From a bacterium 1XD21-13 (GTDB lineage Bacteria > Bacillota > Clostridia > Lachnospirales > Lachnospiraceae), in assembly GCA_009917555.1 (NCBI GenBank), contig QZDX01000009.1:62001-126000 (forward strand): a stretch of DNA of 64,000 nt. The letters are read 5' to 3'. Every line of letters begins with the position of its first letter. Positions within the stretch are counted from its first letter, which is position 1. Under the pieces are notes generated by a model that was not told the DNA's origin, ran no database searches, and saw nothing but the letters and a program-made list of their open reading frames with translations. Made by a program: the position numbers and the translations under genes. Below, piece after piece: positions 1 to 6,985 of the stretch.

Positions 1-66
1 CACAATCATGGGCAGGCCCCAGAGATATTGGTTGATGGTTTCAATGAAGGCTGCGAAGGTAGTCAT
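1..66 (-). CDS. Alanine/glycine:cation symporter (AGCS), N-terminus only
   Basis: Reading the minus strand from an ATG at 66 gives 22 codons (MTTFAAFIETINQYLWGLPM...) that run off the window edge. The pattern 'INxYLWGxPM' is typical of the extreme N-terminus of AGCS-family sodium/alanine symporters, polytopic membrane proteins that import alanine or glycine with Na+ or H+. A purine-rich stretch (AAGGAA) lies just upstream. It is divergent from the ferredoxin gene at 299. Only the first residues are visible, so the family call rests on a short match and could be wrong. Confidence 0.55.
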   Translation of the reverse strand, partial: MTTFAAFIETINQYLWGLPMIV

Positions 67-197
67 GGGAGGTTCCTTACTTTGGGGGATTGTTAGAATT
101 ATATGCGGGAGGGTTCATGAGAATTATTCCTTTGCCCCTGGGGTTAACTTATTTTATTTTTTTAAATTGGCAAGTATGAGGATTTCTTCTCAGAGAA

Positions 198-228
198 TCT
201 GGAATTTATCCCAAAAAGGGAGTATAAT
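198..228 (+). promoter_or_regulatory. Probable promoter of the ferredoxin gene
   Basis: A perfect TATAAT lies at 223-228 in an AT-rich stretch about 70 nt before the chosen start at 299. The -35 hexamer is poor, so this is only a likely sigma-A promoter. Apart from this, 67-298 holds no gene I can support; an open frame extends upstream of 299 but lacks coding character and a ribosome site. Confidence 0.4.
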
Positions 229-298
229 AAAAAAGCTTTTTAAAAAGAAGCAGATTTTGAAAGCAAACGGCAAGTCCGGCACAGAAAGGATAAAAAGT

Positions 299-1585
299 AT
301 GGGACATCTAGCAAGCAGAGACGCCTACAAGAATCTGGAGGACCGCATCAACTGGTTCACCCAGGGTGCTCCGGTATCGGACACCCTTTACAAGATTCTC
401 CAGGTGCTCTATACGGAAAAAGAAGCCAAATGGGTAGCCCTCTTACCTGTGCGACCCTTTACGGCAAAGAAGGCCGCCAAAATCTGGAATACCAGCGAGG
501 CAAAGGCGGAGAAATTTCTCACCCACCTATGTGAAAAAGCCCTGCTGGTGGATTCCTACCACAACGGCGTGCGCAAATTTGTCATGCCGCCCCCCATGGC
601 GGGCTTTATTGAATTTGCCCTTATGCGCACCAGAGGGGACATTGACCAGAAGTACTTAAGTGAGCTCTATTACCAGTATATGAACGTGGAGGAGGACTTT
701 GTAAAGGACCTGTTCTTCGTCACAGAGACCCGCCTGGGCCGTGTGTTTGTCCAGGAGCCGGTGCTGACCAATGCCAATACCCTGCATATATTGGATCACG
801 AGCGTGCCAGCCATATTGTGGAGGAAGCCGAATACATCGGTCTCGGCACCTGCTACTGCCGTCACAAAATGCTCCATGCAGGTCATCCCTGCGAGATAGA
901 CGCACCCCTGGATGTGTGTCTCACCTTTGGAAATGTGGCCCGTTCCCTGGCAGAGCATGGCGGCTACGCAAGATTGATTGACAAGGCGGAGGCCATGGAC
1001 GCTCTGGAGCGGTCCTACGCCCACAATCTGGTACAGATTGGCGAAAATGTCCGGGAGGACCCGGCCTTTATCTGCAACTGCTGCGGCTGCTGCTGCGAGG
1101 CACTGCAGGCTGCCCGGAAATTTGCGCCTATGCAGCCGGTGGCAACCACCAATTACATTCCCAAGGTGGACAAGGATACCTGCGTAGGCTGCGGAAAATG
1201 TGCCAAAGCGTGTCCCATCTTTGCGATTTCCATGGAGGAGGGGGAAGACGGGAAAAAGAAGGCCGTCATTAACGAGGAAATCTGCCTGGGCTGCGGCGTC
1301 TGCGCCGGAAACTGCCCCACAAAGGCCATTGAGATGAAGCGCCGGCCGGTGCAGGTGATTACGCCTGTGAACAGCACCCACCGTTTTGTACTGCAGGCCA
1401 TTGAAAAGGGAACTCTGCAAAATTTGATTTTTGACAACCAGGCATTTGCCAATCACCGGGCAATGGCGGCGGTATTTGCGGCCATTCTGAAGCTTCCTCC
1501 GCTGAAGCAGGCCCTGGCAAGCAAACAATTCAAGTCCATTTACCTAGACAAATTGTTGTCAAACCAAATGAATAAAAAAAGCTAA
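299..1585 (+). CDS. Multi-cluster 4Fe-4S ferredoxin-type protein
   Basis: A 428-residue iron-sulfur protein. The start at 299 (MGHLASRDAY) was chosen over a longer frame because AGAAAGGA sits just before it and the upstream part has no protein-like composition. The first ~180 residues look like a helical/winged-helix region. Then come a Cys-rich patch near 183-195 (CYCRHK...HPC), a CNCCGCCC cluster near 260, and two classical 4Fe-4S motifs (CVGCGKCAKACP near 295, CLGCGVCAGNCP near 330). The last two are standard ferredoxin cluster sites; the first two may bind a further cluster or metal. An electron-transfer or cluster-sensing role is inferred; substrate and partner are unknown. It is monocistronic, divergent from the AGCS symporter. 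Confidence 0.85.
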   Translation: MGHLASRDAYKNLEDRINWFTQGAPVSDTLYKILQVLYTEKEAKWVALLPVRPFTAKKAAKIWNTSEAKAEKFLTHLCEKALLVDSYHNGVRKFVMPPPMAGFIEFALMRTRGDIDQKYLSELYYQYMNVEEDFVKDLFFVTETRLGRVFVQEPVLTNANTLHILDHERASHIVEEAEYIGLGTCYCRHKMLHAGHPCEIDAPLDVCLTFGNVARSLAEHGGYARLIDKAEAMDALERSYAHNLVQIGENVREDPAFICNCCGCCCEALQAARKFAPMQPVATTNYIPKVDKDTCVGCGKCAKACPIFAISMEEGEDGKKKAVINEEICLGCGVCAGNCPTKAIEMKRRPVQVITPVNSTHRFVLQAIEKGTLQNLIFDNQAFANHRAMAAVFAAILKLPPLKQALASKQFKSIYLDKLLSNQMNKKS

Positions 1586-1641
1586 GTCTGAACTGGAAAA
1601 ATCTGGATTACATGTAAATTGCTGCAGGTTTACCAATAACT

Positions 1642-1727
1642 AATTCCTCCATAAAGTATTGCAAAAATGCCACAGGATATACTATAGAGTGTTACTCAGA
1701 AACTGCAATACTTGATATGGAGGAATT
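1642..1727 (+). promoter_or_regulatory. Inverted repeat covering the ribosome site of the next gene
   Basis: AATTCCTCCATA-AAGTATTGCA (1642-1663) is the near-perfect reverse complement of TGCAATACTTGATATGGAGGAATT (1704-1727, read in two halves). The right arm contains the Shine-Dalgarno GGAGG of the lipoprotein starting at 1733. If transcribed as one RNA, the hairpin would hide that site. A TATACT/TATAGA-like -10 in the loop leaves open that the left arm is not transcribed and the repeat acts as DNA. Confidence 0.55.
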
Positions 1728-1732
1728 TTGTT

Positions 1733-2401
1733 ATGAAAAAACAGGCTTTGCTTTTGACGGCGGTGCTGACGGCGGCAGTGCTGTCCGGCTGCAGTACAAC
1801 CGATAACAATGAAAATGGAAATCAAAATAATCACACGACCGGTACGGTCATGGAAAATGTGGCGCCAAACCATGGAAACGCCCAGCAGAATACGGGCGGC
1901 AATCAAAACACAACCACAGGAAATGACGGAAATGAGACGGCGGACAGCAGCCTGCAAATGGGCCTGGGTATTGTGTCACGCCTGAAAAGGGCCCAAAATG
2001 CAGGGGATACGGACGGCTCCGCAGAGATCAACACCACCGTGGCGGCAGTGACCATCGATTTGGAGGGCCGTATTGTGGACTGCTCCATTGACAAGGTAGA
2101 GAATAAGCTTTCCGTTTCCAATACAGGTTCTATCGGCTCTCCGGCTAATACGGAATACTCTACCACAAAGGAGCTGGGTGACAGCTACGGCATGAGAGGA
2201 GCCTCCACCATTGGGAAAGAGTGGTACGAGCAGGTTGAGGCATTTGAGCAGTACGTCATCGGAAAGACCATAGAGGAGGTCAACGGAATCAAAACGGATA
2301 ATCAGGGCTATGCTCAGGAAAATGATTTGAACAGCTCCGTTACTATTTCCATCAGCGATTTTCAGGCAGCCATTAACAAGGCTGTGGAAAATGCTCAGTA
2401 A
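1733..2401 (+). CDS. Secreted lipoprotein, FMN-binding-like fold possible
   Basis: A 222-residue protein with a typical lipoprotein signal (MKKQALLLTAVLTAAVLSGC; lipobox LSGC, Cys about residue 20), so anchored on the outer face of the membrane. A Asn/Gly/Thr-rich linker (about 21-70) follows, then a compact domain. Segments such as TVAAVTIDLEGRIVDCSID and KELGDSYGMRGAS, and a C-terminal helix, resemble extracellular FMN-binding or pheromone-lipoprotein-like domains, but I see no clear FMN-threonine motif. The start has GGAGGAATTTTGTT upstream. The gene stands alone between the ferredoxin and the symporter. Function unknown. Confidence 0.75.
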   Translation: MKKQALLLTAVLTAAVLSGCSTTDNNENGNQNNHTTGTVMENVAPNHGNAQQNTGGNQNTTTGNDGNETADSSLQMGLGIVSRLKRAQNAGDTDGSAEINTTVAAVTIDLEGRIVDCSIDKVENKLSVSNTGSIGSPANTEYSTTKELGDSYGMRGASTIGKEWYEQVEAFEQYVIGKTIEEVNGIKTDNQGYAQENDLNSSVTISISDFQAAINKAVENAQ

Positions 2402-2446
2402 AAAAAATTTTTAAAACAATACGATTCGGGACGATATTATTTTTAC

Positions 2447-2475
2447 TTGTGATAAGCAAGATTTTCCTTTATAAT
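2447..2475 (+). promoter_or_regulatory. Promoter of the dicarboxylate symporter gene
   Basis: TTGTGA (2447-2452) and TATAAT (2470-2475) are 17 nt apart. They precede a leader of about 150 nt that holds two hairpins: 2495-2526 (CCTGTCCCTGT / ACAGGGATAGG) and 2567-2609 (GCTGCTG / CAGCAGC core). Neither has a clear terminator T-run, so the leader may be regulatory or merely structured. Confidence 0.55.
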
Positions 2476-2631
2476 GAAAAAAGTGTAAGAACTGCCTGTC
2501 CCTGTGAGCAATGAGACAGGGATAGGCGTTTACACAACGCTTGCAAATGCATAAGATAATAAAAGAAAGCATTGCTGCTGCATATAGAGTGAACAGCAGC
2601 AGAGCATTTCAAAGAACAGAGGGGGAACGTT

Positions 2632-3816
2632 ATGCAGAAATTCTTTAAAAGCCTGCCGTTTAAGCTGCTGGTAGGCGTAATCGCAGGTATTGTCATCGGT
2701 CTGGTGGCAAATGAAACCGTTATGAACGTGGTAGTCACCATCAAGCAGGTCTTGGGACAGCTCATTACCTTCTGCGTGCCGTTGATTGTCATTGGCTTTA
2801 TCGCACCGTCCATCACCAAGCTGGGGAACAACGCGTCTCGGATGCTCGGCGTAGCCTTGGTACTGGCTTACGTGTCCTCCATCGGAGCGGCCTTAGCTTC
2901 CATGGCCGTGGGCTTTGGCCTGATTCCGCACCTTTCCATTGTGACGGATGTGGAGGGCTTGAAGGAGCTGCCGGCTGTTTTGTTTGAACTGGAGATTCCG
3001 CCGGTAATGTCGGTTATGAGTGCTCTGGCATTTTCTCTGCTGGTGGGCCTTGGGGTAACCTGGACCAAATCCCGCCAATTAGAGACCATTTTAAATGAAT
3101 TTCAGGCAGTGGTATTGGCAATCGTAACCAAGGTGGTCATTCCTATTCTGCCCTTCTTCATTGCGTCCACCTTCTGCGGGCTGGCCTACGAGGGCAGTAT
3201 CACCAAGCAGTTTCCGGTATTCCTGAAGGTGATTCTGATTGTTATGGTGGGTCATTATCTGTGGATGCTTTTGCTCTATGGCCTGGCGGGGGCTTATTCC
3301 GGCAAAAATCCCATAGAGGTAGTGAAGCATTATGGGCCGGCTTACATCACGGCAGTGGGAACCATGTCCTCCGCCGCAACCTTGGCGGTGGCTCTGCGCT
3401 GTGCGAAAAAGTCTTCCGTATTGCGTCAGGATATGGTGGACTTTGGCATTCCGCTTTTTGCCAATATTCATCTGTGTGGATCGGTGCTTACGGAGGTATT
3501 CTTTGTAATGACCGTTTCCCAGATTCTTTACGGAAAGCTGCCCTCCCTGGGAACTATGATTCTCTTCTGCCTGCTCCTTGGGATCTTTGCCATCGGAGCG
3601 CCGGGTGTGCCGGGAGGCACCGTTATGGCGTCCCTGGGACTGATTACGGGAATCCTGCTCTTTGACGGAACAGGAACGGCACTTATGCTGACTATCTTTG
3701 CACTTCAGGACAGCTTCGGGACTGCCTGCAACGTGACAGGCGACGGCGCCCTGACCCTGATGCTGACAGGATATGTGGAGAAGCATCATATTAAGGCAGA
3801 GCAGATCAGGAATTAA
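2632..3816 (+). CDS. Dicarboxylate/amino acid:cation symporter (SDF/DAACS family)
   Basis: A 394-residue polytopic membrane protein, of usual length for the glutamate/aspartate/serine and C4-dicarboxylate symporters. The hallmarks are visible: a helical N-terminus with KLLVGVIAGIVIGLVANE, a serine-rich hairpin region (AVGTMSSAATLAVALRCA, about 240-258), and a C-terminal substrate/cation segment (GAPGVPGGTVMASLGL and QDSFGTACNVTGDGALTLM, about 325-385). The 'TGDGALT' block corresponds to the conserved transport motif of the family. Shine-Dalgarno AGAGGGGGAACG precedes the ATG at 2632. The substrate cannot be fixed from sequence; SstT- or GltP-like uptake is likely. It is followed by its own terminator. 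Confidence 0.88.
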   Translation: MQKFFKSLPFKLLVGVIAGIVIGLVANETVMNVVVTIKQVLGQLITFCVPLIVIGFIAPSITKLGNNASRMLGVALVLAYVSSIGAALASMAVGFGLIPHLSIVTDVEGLKELPAVLFELEIPPVMSVMSALAFSLLVGLGVTWTKSRQLETILNEFQAVVLAIVTKVVIPILPFFIASTFCGLAYEGSITKQFPVFLKVILIVMVGHYLWMLLLYGLAGAYSGKNPIEVVKHYGPAYITAVGTMSSAATLAVALRCAKKSSVLRQDMVDFGIPLFANIHLCGSVLTEVFFVMTVSQILYGKLPSLGTMILFCLLLGIFAIGAPGVPGGTVMASLGLITGILLFDGTGTALMLTIFALQDSFGTACNVTGDGALTLMLTGYVEKHHIKAEQIRN

Positions 3817-3861
3817 GCTTTTGCAGAAGCTGAAAATGAGATTTATAGAGCTGCTGTAGGG

Positions 3862-3899
3862 CAGGCTGTCCGGTTAGAAGGACTATGACAGCCTGTTTT
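3862..3899 (+). terminator. Intrinsic terminator after the symporter gene
   Basis: CAGGCTGTC (3862-3870) pairs with GACAGCCTG (3887-3895) and is followed by TTTTA. It lies 46 nt past the symporter stop. Confidence 0.7.
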
Positions 3900-3955
3900 A
3901 CAGCGGTTTTTTGTTTGCCAGGAAATGCTTTTTTGAAAAATAAATTTATTAATTT

Positions 3956-3983
3956 TGAAAACTTTTTTAAAAGCACCACCGTC
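3956..3983 (+). promoter_or_regulatory. ECF-type promoter of the sigma/anti-sigma pair
   Basis: TGAAAAC (3956-3962) and CGTC (3980-3983) are 17 nt apart. This matches the -35 TGAAAC / -10 CGTC pattern known for SigV-like ECF sigma factors, and it lies just upstream of the ECF sigma gene at 4013. It suggests that the sigma factor transcribes its own operon. Confidence 0.65.
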
Positions 3984-4012
3984 TAATAGTTACAGAGAGG
4001 AGGAAAGAGCAG

Positions 4013-4507
4013 ATGCGAGCAGAGGCATTACAAAAGAAAGTGGAGGAAACGGTTCTGGATTCCTACGAGGCTATGTACCGCCTGGCATACACCTATGTAC
4101 GCAGCGAAGAGGACGCACTGGATATTGTACAGGAGAGTGTGTACAAGGCCATCAAGCATTCTGCTTCCATAAAGCAGGAGAGCTACATCAAAACCTGGCT
4201 GTGGCGAATTGTGATGAATACGGCTCTTGATTTTATCCGGAAAAATCAGAAGGAAATAGCCGTAGAAGCTTTCTACGAAAATGGGAAAGAGGACAGCTAC
4301 CAGGATTTTGACACCATAGAGGCCCTGAAGGTATTGACAGAGAAAGAAAAAGCGGTTGTGGTGCTTCGGTTTTTTGAGGACCAGAAGCTGAGCGAGATTG
4401 CAAGAGCTCTGAATGAAAATACCAATACGGTAAAAACCATTCTATACCGAAGTCTTAAGAAGCTAAAACTGGAGCTGACGGAAGGAGAGCTGAGCTATGA
4501 GGGATAA
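4013..4507 (+). CDS. sigV: ECF-family RNA polymerase sigma factor, SigV-like
   Basis: A 164-residue group 4 sigma factor. Region 2 is visible as LDSYEAMYRLAYTYVRSEEDALDIVQESVYKAI (about 12-44; DIVQE is the core-binding helix), with YIKTWLWRIVMNTALDFIRK after it. Region 4 is the helix-turn-helix LSEIARALNENTNTVKTILYRSLKKLK (about 126-152). The start at 4013 has AGAGAGGAGGAAAGAGCAG upstream. It overlaps the anti-sigma gene by 11 nt. It is predicted to be held inactive by that membrane anti-sigma and released by a cell-envelope signal; in SigV systems this is lysozyme. The symbol is given by analogy. Confidence 0.85.
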   Translation: MRAEALQKKVEETVLDSYEAMYRLAYTYVRSEEDALDIVQESVYKAIKHSASIKQESYIKTWLWRIVMNTALDFIRKNQKEIAVEAFYENGKEDSYQDFDTIEALKVLTEKEKAVVVLRFFEDQKLSEIARALNENTNTVKTILYRSLKKLKLELTEGELSYEG

Positions 4508-5405
4508 GCGATTAGAGGAAATGAGACAGGATTACGAAAATATCAGAATACCGGAGGAGCTGAGAGAGAGAGTAGAGGCAGGAATCCGGCAGGCAAAGGA
4601 GGAAAAACAGATGAAAAAGAAATCAAAGGCTTTGGTGTATACGGGAAGAGTCGCAGGCGGTGTTGTGGCGGCTATGCTGGTGATTACCGTGATGGCCAAC
4701 TCCGGGGCGGCTATTGCCCATGCAATGTCCAAAATCCCTGTGATTGGAGCTATTGCGGAGGTGGTGACTTTCCGGGAGTACGAGAGCTCCGAAAAGAATA
4801 TGGAGGCAGACATCAAGATTCCGGAGGTCAGCGTGAAGAATGAGGATGGTACGGTGAACGAGGAAACCACCCAGAAGATCAATAAGAGTATCCAGGAATA
4901 CACGGATGAGATCATTGCCCAGTACGAGGCAGATGTGGAGGCAGCAGGCGGTGAGGGCCATATGGATGTGGAGCTTGATTACTCTGTGATCACCGACAAT
5001 GACCGGCTGTTTTCCATTCGCTTTGACCAGCTTCTGGTGATGGCAAGCGGCACCCAGATGGTAAAGATTTACCATATTGACAAGCAGACAGGGGAGATGA
5101 TAAACCTGGCCGGATTGTTCAAGGAGGGAGCCGACTATGTGACGGCTGTTTCGGAAAATATCAAGGAGCAGATGAGAGAGCAGATGGCTGCAGATGAGAT
5201 GATCGCCTATTGGGTAGACAGTGAAGTTCCCGAATGGGACTTCCAGTCGGTAAATGATGACACCACTTTCTATGTGAACGAGGCCGGAAAGCTGATGATA
5301 GTCTTTGACGAATATGAGGTGGCTCCCGGTTATATGGGAAGTGTAGAATTTGAGATTCCCACAGAGGTAGTAGAGGGCTTGGTGCAGGATGGATTTTTAA
5401 AATAA
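4497..5405 (+). CDS. rsiV: Membrane anti-sigma factor, RsiV-like (DUF3298)
   Basis: A 302-residue protein, similar in length to Bacillus RsiV (285). The cytoplasmic N-terminus (about 1-45) is charged and should bind the sigma factor. One membrane helix follows (about 48-68, VAGGVVAAMLVITVMA). The extracellular part has a DUF4163-like segment and a C-terminal DUF3298 domain ending in 'FYVNEAGKLMIVFDEYEVA...G', the hallmark of RsiV. It overlaps the sigma gene by 11 nt, so translation is probably coupled. In the known system, lysozyme binds the outer domain and triggers regulated proteolysis. That this copy senses lysozyme is inference. Confidence 0.82.
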   Translation: MRDKRLEEMRQDYENIRIPEELRERVEAGIRQAKEEKQMKKKSKALVYTGRVAGGVVAAMLVITVMANSGAAIAHAMSKIPVIGAIAEVVTFREYESSEKNMEADIKIPEVSVKNEDGTVNEETTQKINKSIQEYTDEIIAQYEADVEAAGGEGHMDVELDYSVITDNDRLFSIRFDQLLVMASGTQMVKIYHIDKQTGEMINLAGLFKEGADYVTAVSENIKEQMREQMAADEMIAYWVDSEVPEWDFQSVNDDTTFYVNEAGKLMIVFDEYEVAPGYMGSVEFEIPTEVVEGLVQDGFLK

Positions 5406-5542
5406 GCAAATAGGCAGGTGATTACCGGAATTTGCAAGTGGCAAGTAAATGGATAGAGTGCTTCAAAAATAATCAGATCCATTCGCCAAAGTCATTAAGT
5501 TGAGCATTCACACAGTTATTGTTCGAATACGGTACCGGGAAG

Positions 5543-5590
5543 AGGCTGGGGGCAGGCTAAGATATAGAAGCTTGGCTGACCAGCCTTTTT
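5543..5590 (+). terminator. Intrinsic terminator after the sigV-rsiV pair
   Basis: AGGCTGG (5543-5549) pairs with CCAGCCT (5580-5586), followed by a T-run. The loop is long (30 nt) but contains a further GGCT-type pairing. Confidence 0.6.
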
Positions 5591-5646
5591 CTATTACTTA
5601 TGGTGCAGTAAAGATGGAGAGAATGTAAGAAAATGTAAAAATATGG

Positions 5647-5674
5647 TTGACTTTTTGCATAATAAAGCTATAAT
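5647..5674 (+). promoter_or_regulatory. Sigma-A-like promoter before the Rpn remnant
   Basis: TTGACT (5647-5652) and TATAAT (5669-5674) with 16 nt spacing. The gene it drives is broken. Confidence 0.6.
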
Positions 5675-5833
5675 AAATCCTATCAGTTCTTTATCAAAAA
5701 GAACCGATCCTCTTGTTTAAGGCTGTATCAGCCGTATTTTCCAAGACAAAAATTCAAGTGAAAGGAGGGTAAGACAAAGCTCCAATATTGCAAAACACGA
5801 AGACACAAATTATAATAGAAAGGAATTAGTTAT

Positions 5834-6441
5834 ATGGAAAAAATAGAAAAACTGAATACGCAGATGCCTCAGGAAACTGAGGGCAGAAAATCACTCCAGG
5901 AGCTGAACCTGTTGGATGATTTTTCTTCTACTTTGGAAAATACCGTTATACCTTTGGCAATTATTGTGAGGAGGTTCCCGGATTGTATCTGGGAGACGGG
6001 TGCAAAAAGGTGATACTCAACACCAAGGGGGATAATGACAGTGAGGTGGAAAAAACACTGGTGGATTTTCTGCATTATGTGGAGAAGAGCCGGGAAGCTG
6101 CGCTTCCAAAGGATTGTGACCGGCGTCTGAAGCATCTGCATAAGAAGATTGTAAGCATCAAATCCAGTGAGGATATGGAGGTGACGTATATGAAGATGGA
6201 GGAACGTGACAGGCTTATTCGTGAGGAGGGAGAGCATAAGGGTAGAGAGGAAGGAAAAATAGAGGAACTGGTGCGGATTGTATGTAAGCTGATAGAAAAG
6301 CACAAGACGCCAAAAGAGATTGCGGATCTTCTGGACGAGGAGGAGGAATCTATCAATACAATCTGCCAGGCTGTAAAGATATGTGGACCAGTCTGTGACT
6401 ATGGAGAAATCAGTGAGATTTTGATCAAAGAAATGAAGTAA
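5834..6441 (+). pseudogene. Rpn / PD-(D/E)XK nuclease family remnant
   Basis: From ATG 5834 (SD GAAAGGAATTAG) the frame reads MEKIEKLNTQ...SLQELNLLDDF, the usual opening of Rpn-type recombination-promoting nucleases. It then runs out of register. A second frame carries YRYTFGNYCEEVPGLYLGDG and on through ILNTKG, a Lys/Glu-rich helical stretch and the C-terminal KEIADLLDEEEESIN segment, ending at 6441. The ~150 residues with the nuclease core that should separate 'LLDDF' from 'YTFGNYCEE' are missing. So this is an internal deletion plus frameshift, not a functional gene. Full-length relatives are about 300 residues. A short product from an internal start (5983) is possible but unlikely to be active. 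Confidence 0.75.
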
Positions 6442-6458
6442 AGCTCTAAAGAATTAAG

Positions 6459-6495
6459 ATAGTCGGGGAAATTATTTTCCGGCTATTTTATTTTT
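6459..6495 (+). terminator. Intrinsic terminator after the Rpn remnant
   Basis: ATAGTCGGGGAAA (from 6459) pairs with TTTTCCGGCTAT (6475-6486), with one G-T pair, followed by TTTTATTTTT. Confidence 0.65.
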
Positions 6496-6499
6496 GCTC

Positions 6500-6559
6500 T
6501 TGACAAGTGAGGTCTATATATATAAACTTATAACAAACAGAGGTTTATAAAAATAAACC
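6500..6559 (+). promoter_or_regulatory. Promoter and palindromic operator of the BlaI/BlaR-type pair
   Basis: TTGACA (6500-6505) and TATAAA (6521-6526) form a likely promoter with a short spacer. Just downstream is a perfect palindrome, GGTTTAT-AAAA-ATAAACC (6542-6559). A weaker related stretch (GGTCTATATATATAAACT) overlaps the -10. The placement fits repression by the adjacent BlaI/MecI-type regulator. The half-sites differ from the classical TACA/TGTA sites of bla/mec operators. Confidence 0.6.
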
Positions 6560-6619
6560 CAAAAGTCCTAACTAAATAAAAGATATGTAACAAAAACTTA
6601 AAACAGGAGGTCATTCTCT

Positions 6620-6985
6620 ATGGATTATCACATCAATGAAAGCGAATACCGTCTCATGGACATCCTCTGGGATGTACAGCCTATCAACTCCATGGAACTG
6701 GTAGGGCTGTGCAGAGAACAATTGGGATGGAAGAAGTCCACCACCTACACCATCCTCCGCAACCTGGGCGAAAAACAGATTGTTCGGAATGAAAATGCGG
6801 TGGTACAGGCTTTGGTATCCAGAGACGAGATTCAAAGACAGGAAAGCAGAGACTTCTTAAAGAAAAAATTCCGTGGAAGCCTGCCTGCCTTTCTTGCAGC
6901 CTTTCTGCAGGAGGAAAAGCTGACAAAACAGGAGGCAGAGGAGCTTCAGGCACTGATTAACCAGGCATCGGAGGAGAAAGAATGA
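6620..6985 (+). CDS. BlaI/MecI/CopY-family transcriptional repressor
   Basis: A 121-residue winged-helix repressor of normal family length. N-terminal 'ISESEYRLMDILW'-like sequence and the recognition region GWKKSTTYTILRNLGEKQIV (about 37-56) are typical. The C-terminal half (RDFLKKKFRGSLPAFLAAFLQEEKLTKQEAEELQ, about 74-107) is the dimerisation helix pair. SD ACAGGAGG precedes the ATG. Its last four bases overlap the M56 sensor gene (ATGA), so the two are one operon. BlaI-type repressors are inactivated by cleavage once the BlaR1-type partner senses its ligand. Confidence 0.88.
   Translation: MDYHINESEYRLMDILWDVQPINSMELVGLCREQLGWKKSTTYTILRNLGEKQIVRNENAVVQALVSRDEIQRQESRDFLKKKFRGSLPAFLAAFLQEEKLTKQEAEELQALINQASEEKE

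Larger units (their letters stand above)
5406..5833. other. Intergenic region, terminator then promoter and leader
   Basis: No gene is supported here. It holds the terminator at 5543-5590, a sigma-A-like promoter at 5647-5674 and a leader of about 150 nt with two small hairpins (GTTCTTT/AAAGAAC near 5687-5703 and GGCTG/CAGCC near 5721-5733) before the degenerate gene at 5834. Confidence 0.5.

Noticed and set aside
656-1528. Long open frame on the minus strand inside the ferredoxin gene
   Set aside because: It is the antisense of a clear Cys-motif protein, has no ribosome site and a composition (His/Leu/Gln-rich) typical of shadow frames.
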